From an uncultured Eubacteriales bacterium (GTDB taxonomy: Bacteria > Bacillota > Clostridia > Oscillospirales > Oscillospiraceae): a DNA stretch of 25,611 bases. Below the pieces are notes generated by a model, which saw nothing but the letters and a program-made list of their open reading frames with translations, had not been told where the DNA came from and did not search any database. The stretch is taken from positions 1 through 25,611 of the forward strand of contig URLT01000014.1 of NCBI GenBank assembly GCA_900548795.1, in the 5' to 3' direction. Every line of letters begins with the position of its first letter. Positions within the stretch are counted from its first letter, which is position 1. Below, in pieces: positions 22,784-25,611 of this stretch. Made by a program: the position numbers and the translations under genes.

Positions 22784-23173
22784 CCTTCAAATTCCTTACA
22801 TTGCGGAGCGTTCCGCTCCTGTTTTCCCGAAATTCCGTCTTTTTTCGTCCGTTTCGCCCAGTTTGCAAGGGAAGCTCTGATTCAATCGCAAGAGTGGTCA
22901 GCGAGGGATTTTGTTTCCAAATTGAGGTTTGGAAATCGCAGGAATCCTTTTCGTATTTCAAGATTTTCAAACCGATCAGTTGGGGCAAAATACCCGCTGA
23001 GCGCCGGAGATGATTGATTCCCCAAGGTCTTTCGTCCTGCATCGCTCCGACCGGCAGTCCTTCTGCCCTCGGCGGTCGTTTGCTTCCCCTGTTTTCCTTA
23101 CAAATTGCCTGTACTTTATGCCGAATTATCGTCATTTTTTACACGTTTTGTATGGCTTTCCGTGCGCTTCCGC
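22784..23173. other. 390-base intergenic stretch, no gene seen
   Basis: Between the nucleotidyltransferase and VanZ genes. I found no convincing promoter. It holds an 8-bp inverted repeat (TTTCCAAA / TTTGGAAA, 22914-22921 with 22928-22935) and a 6-bp palindrome (GGAGCG / CGCTCC, 22805-22819), both candidate structures in the leader of the nucleotidyltransferase transcript. An open frame across it on the minus strand has no binding site or recognisable protein. Confidence 0.5.
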
Positions 23174-23659
23174 TCATTTTCTCGTCAGCCGACGGTTCGC
23201 CCAGACCGGCAGCATCCCGACCGAAGCGCCGAGCGTGTTGCAGAGCACGTCCGTCCCCTGCGCCAGCCCGGTTCCCGCAAAATACTGCCATATTTCTATG
23301 CTCAACGACAGTCCGAGTCCGGCAACCACGCCCCAGTGGCCGAACAGCCCGCACGCGGCAAGCCCAAACGGCACATACAGCACCGCGTTCATGAACATCT
23401 CGCGGAAGAATTCGTTCGTGTAGGCCGCCGCCCACGTGAACACATGCTCCTCCGACGGCTCGCGATTCAAAACCGTAAGCCAGAGGATCAGAAACACCCC
23501 GGTCGCCAGCACCACCGCGCTGCCCCAGCGCCATACGCGCCGCGGAATCCATCGCTGAAGAACCGTCCAAAGGGATACCGAAGCAGCCGCCAGTATAAGC
23601 ACCGTCGACAGATTCCATGCATAAAAATTGAACCCCATGTTTTCTACCCACTTGAACAT
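23174..23659 (-). CDS. VanZ-like family membrane protein
   Basis: Protein of 161 aa with about four hydrophobic helices. The VanZ pattern is present: EPSEEHV near the second loop, EFFREMFMNAVLYVPFG, and the C-terminal SIEIWQYFAGTGLAQGTDVLCNTLGASVG with the D-x3-NT-G core. VanZ-type proteins modify teicoplanin sensitivity in enterococci, but most homologues have no assigned role. The start at 23659 has no clear ribosome binding site; ATG at 23638, with a weak GTGGG upstream, is an alternative. The next gene upstream (LicD) is 157 bases away. Confidence 0.83.
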   Translation of the reverse strand: MFKWVENMGFNFYAWNLSTVLILAAASVSLWTVLQRWIPRRVWRWGSAVVLATGVFLILWLTVLNREPSEEHVFTWAAAYTNEFFREMFMNAVLYVPFGLAACGLFGHWGVVAGLGLSLSIEIWQYFAGTGLAQGTDVLCNTLGASVGMLPVWANRRLTRK

Positions 23660-23816
23660 GCTGTTTCAAAACTTTTGGTTGCTGAAGCAAACAGCTGCCT
23701 ATCTATCTATCTTCCTTACCCTGCGCTTATGGCATCGAGCCACATTCACTGCGGATCGACGCGCTGTTCGGCCTCATGCAGCCGTGTTGCGCATTGACCG
23801 TCTGATAAAAGAGAGT
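23660..23816. other. Gap between licD and vanZ-like genes
   Basis: No gene seen. It contains a (CTAT)3 tract at 23699-23712 and no recognisable continuation of LicD in the three minus-strand frames. Confidence 0.4.
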
Positions 23817-24302
23817 CTATGAATTCTCTGACTGCGCCGTGTTATACGCATTCGCTCTCGTCAGCAGGAAGCACTTGTAGGCGTTTTTACGGATGAACCG
23901 CTCCTGCTTTGGGTCTTCCGGAACCTTATCCAGAATAAAAATATCGACCCAAACGCCATGATGCCCAACGTGCGGATTTTCTCCCTTTGAAAGTAAGATC
24001 GTGTTGTCCTTCCGGATCTTTGCATGATTGATGCCGCTCCGCAGGTCGCGCTCCGTGTTCTGGAGGAAATAACCCTGCATGGGCGTCGTTTCCCAGATTG
24101 TGCAGAATTTTTTGTAATTCTCGCGCGTCATGGCAATGTCCACATCGTCGTCCCACGGAATGAAGCCCTGATGCCGCACCGCCCCGATCGCCGTCCCGTA
24201 AAACAGCGAGTAGCGGATCTGATGCGCCTCACAGTAGGCGTGAATCGCATCCAAAATGTCCAGCTCTGTATTCTGAAGTTTTTTTAGTAACTTGTTGTCC
24301 AT
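23817..24302 (-). CDS. LicD family phosphotransferase, probably C-terminally truncated
   Basis: LicD proteins attach phosphocholine or related groups to surface glycans. The N-terminal core is intact: FYGTAIGAVRHQGFIPWDDDVDIAM, including the GT pair (36-37) and the acidic DDDVD (51-55) typical of the nucleotidyltransferase-like fold, then GVWVDIFILDKVPEDP. At 161 aa it ends soon after that motif, whereas family members are usually about 250-300 aa, so roughly 100 C-terminal residues seem missing. Start at ATG 24302 has GGAG at 9 bases; the in-frame ATG 24326 has none. Base composition is lower in GC than the rest of the window. A hybrid promoter made with an IS end is proposed at 24376-24404. 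Confidence 0.8.
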   Translation of the reverse strand: MDNKLLKKLQNTELDILDAIHAYCEAHQIRYSLFYGTAIGAVRHQGFIPWDDDVDIAMTRENYKKFCTIWETTPMQGYFLQNTERDLRSGINHAKIRKDNTILLSKGENPHVGHHGVWVDIFILDKVPEDPKQERFIRKNAYKCFLLTRANAYNTAQSENS

Positions 24303-24375
24303 CGTATATGACTCCAACATTTTCATAAAATCATGTTTGTTTAAAATCGCAAAGATATGGTTTTGCGTTCACTTA

Positions 24376-24404
24376 ATCGTATTGTACATTTATGGTAGTG
24401 TCAA
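24376..24404 (-). promoter_or_regulatory. Hybrid promoter, IS-end -35 and flanking -10, reading into licD
   Basis: On the minus strand, TTGACA (24399-24404) and TACGAT (24376-24381) are separated by exactly 17 bases. TTGACA lies at the probable terminal end of the IS256-type remnant. Predicted start near 24369, about 67 bases before the licD ATG. Confidence 0.55.
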
Positions 24405-24889
24405 GGATTTACGCAAAGGTACAGAGCACCAGAAGTCGATTGTCTTGCTCTTGACTCTTTTCGGCATAGCTGCTACTTATACGGACAGTAATGCCTGATC
24501 CATGGCTCACAAATGCTTCATTCACGTATATCTTACTGCCCAGAGGATACCTGCCCCATATGCCGCAGCCCAGCATCAGGGAACAATTCCCGTTGGGGAT
24601 CGTCCTCGCCACCCGCGTCCTGCGGCGAATCTCACAGTCCGCTCGATCACATCGCTGGTGCGGATGCGCATTCAATACTTGCTAGGAAAGTCGCAGTAGA
24701 TCACTGTCTCTTCAATGCCTCGTTCAACCCTCTTCGCCGATTTCTTCAGCTTCATCTTCCTCAGCTCATCGATAACAACTTTCACCTCCTCGCAGAGGGG
24801 TTTATCGCTCTTCTGTATATGAATCGCCTTAATTGTATGTATTGCAATGTTATCCAGCGCAGTCTTATCATTTTTTTATATACTATTGG
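24393..24889 (-). mobile_element. Remnant of an IS256-family insertion sequence
   Basis: Contains the decayed C-terminal half of a mutator-type transposase. The downstream (3') end GGTAGTGTCAAGGATT (24394-24409) resembles IS256-family terminal repeats as I remember them; the matching opposite end is not visible before 24935, so the 5' side seems deleted. No target duplication can be assigned. Confidence 0.55.
24409..24889 (-). pseudogene. IS256-family (mutator type) transposase fragment
   Basis: Reading the minus strand gives a frame matching the C-terminal region of IS256 transposases: IKAIHIQKSDKPLC, VIDELRKMKLKKSAKRVE, IEETVIYCDFPSKY, then MRIRTSDVIERTV and, in a shifted frame, EIRRRTRVARTIPNGNCSLM and GSKIYVNE. 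It corresponds to the family pattern in which Trp precedes RIRT and NREIRRRTRV follows. It is broken by a TGA in place of the Trp at 24672-24674, a frameshift near 24628-24634, and an upstream TAA near 24888. The N-terminal half with the catalytic DDE residues is absent. Confidence 0.75.
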
Positions 24890-24934
24890 CATCATTGCAT
24901 GGTATATTTGAGAGTTTCGAGCCAAAACACATCG

Positions 24935-25611
24935 TTACCGTTTCAATCTGCGAATAGATCGTACTAACAGACTCCTGTTCCACCACTCTTTTGCCAGTTC
25001 TTCCCTTGTTGGCTTACAGCAGGTGGAAACCAACTTGTCGAAGGAGGTTCTGCCATATCCCGCCCAGAATCCGCTATAACGCGCGGGCTTCTGAATGGGT
25101 AAAGGCAACGCAGGATTAAAGGCAAACGCGTCATCTGCGGCGGTTGCAATCTGTAGCTTGCCCTTGCAACTCCCCAGCAACGCACGCCCTTTTTCGCTAT
25201 GCAGAAGGATTAGGGATGTTCCCTGCGGGTTGTAAGCCTCCGGCTGAATATCTTTGACCCCCCAATAATCCGCCAGCGTGATATCGCTGCAACGCTCGAT
25301 ACCCTTAAACTTGCATGAGAAGCACGAACTGCGGGAATACAGCCCTTTGATGAATCCGCGCTGATAGGGATTTTCTGCGGCAGGCTGCCGGAATTCCTTA
25401 CCGTTATCAAACTCAGCGCGGATATAGTAACCCTCCCAGCCGATTGCCTTATTGCGGAAGGAAAAACTGGTCAGCTTCCCAGTATACCGTTTCTCCAAGG
25501 CTGCCACATAGTCCTTCCACACCATAGGAGACGGAACGCTATGACAGGCAGTGTCCTGTGTGATCAGCGTTTCATACTCTCGGCCAAGGTAACTTTTCAG
25601 CGCTGCGACTT
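24935..25611 (-). CDS. Coenzyme F420 hydrogenase/dehydrogenase beta-subunit-like protein, partial
   Basis: C-terminal ~225 residues of a protein that runs off the window; no stop is met to the edge. Recognisable parts: DTACHSVPSPMVW (family pattern DxxCHGVPSP), the Fe-S-type CFSCKFKGIERCSDITLADYWG, and GTSLILLHSEKG. This matches the C-terminal domain of FrhB/FdhB-like proteins. In anaerobic bacteria without F420, such proteins sit in exopolysaccharide clusters next to pyruvyl- or glycosyltransferases, where they may work as flavin/iron-sulfur reductases. A shorter start at 25525 is inside the conserved DxxCHSVPSP region, so the gene begins beyond the window. It lies 45 bases upstream of the dead transposase. 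Confidence 0.83.
   Translation of the reverse strand, partial: VAALKSYLGREYETLITQDTACHSVPSPMVWKDYVAALEKRYTGKLTSFSFRNKAIGWEGYYIRAEFDNGKEFRQPAAENPYQRGFIKGLYSRSSCFSCKFKGIERCSDITLADYWGVKDIQPEAYNPQGTSLILLHSEKGRALLGSCKGKLQIATAADDAFAFNPALPLPIQKPARYSGFWAGYGRTSFDKLVSTCCKPTREELAKEWWNRSLLVRSIRRLKR

Noticed and set aside
22422..23135. 237-aa minus-strand frame across the intergenic stretch
   Set aside because: Overlaps the nucleotidyltransferase gene in another frame, has no RBS and no recognisable domain.
23699..23712. CTAT tetranucleotide repeat as a phase-variation tract
   Set aside because: Only three full units and outside any coding frame; too short to count.
24491..24911. Plus-strand open frames over the IS remnant
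   Set aside because: The minus strand carries clear transposase motifs; the plus frames have no binding sites or family features.

Overview
The window looks like chromosomal DNA from a GC-rich, anaerobic, low-motility-type Firmicute, most likely a gut clostridium of the Oscillospiraceae/Ruminococcaceae kind. This is inferred from strong AAGGAGG-type ribosome binding sites, sigma-A-like promoters, the DUF896 (YnzC) protein, SLH-domain and VanZ proteins, and a biotin-dependent sodium-pump decarboxylase. No rRNA, tRNA or CRISPR array was seen. Most of the window is compact housekeeping DNA. The last ~1.8 kb is lower in GC and looks like the edge of a surface-polysaccharide region.

Layout. (1) Positions 1-4433, minus strand: a tight operon of a small membrane protein, recD2 helicase, comF, mreB and a gene cut by the window edge. 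A promoter lies at 4517-4545. (2) 4554-8392, minus strand: two flavoproteins (a BaiN/HI0933-type protein and a COG2509-type FAD dehydrogenase) and a CPBP-family membrane protease. (3) 8455-8932: convergent small genes for DUF896 and DUF1294 proteins, each with a near-consensus promoter. (4) 9087-12622, plus strand: an anchored hypothetical protein, a GtrA-like membrane protein, a secreted calcineurin-like phosphoesterase that runs into three SLH domains through a frameshift, and a PAP2-family membrane phosphatase.

(5) 12714-17114: two divergently transcribed single-pass membrane proteins. One has a cytoplasmic zinc ribbon and extracellular Ig-like (BIG2-like) domains. The other has a cytoplasmic protein-kinase fold lacking key catalytic residues and extracellular fibronectin-III-like domains. 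This is the most likely place for an undescribed envelope-sensing system. (6) 17194-20657, plus strand: a four-gene Na+-translocating decarboxylase operon (gamma, biotin carrier, beta, carboxyltransferase alpha), which would couple oxaloacetate (or a related acid) decarboxylation to sodium export. (7) 20827-22783, minus strand: a nucleotidyltransferase-like protein, inorganic pyrophosphatase and a tiny lipoprotein.

(8) 23174-25611, minus strand: VanZ-like protein, a short (apparently truncated) LicD protein, a decayed IS256-type transposase, and a partial F420-hydrogenase-beta-like protein of the type found in exopolysaccharide clusters. The end of the dead insertion sequence seems to supply a -35 box for a hybrid promoter that reads into licD.

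Regulatory highlights: a terminator hairpin that also contains the RBS of the PAP2 gene and overlaps that gene's promoter, and a 5'-terminal stem-loop in the DUF1294 leader. All functional calls are from reading the sequence and family knowledge; no database search was run.
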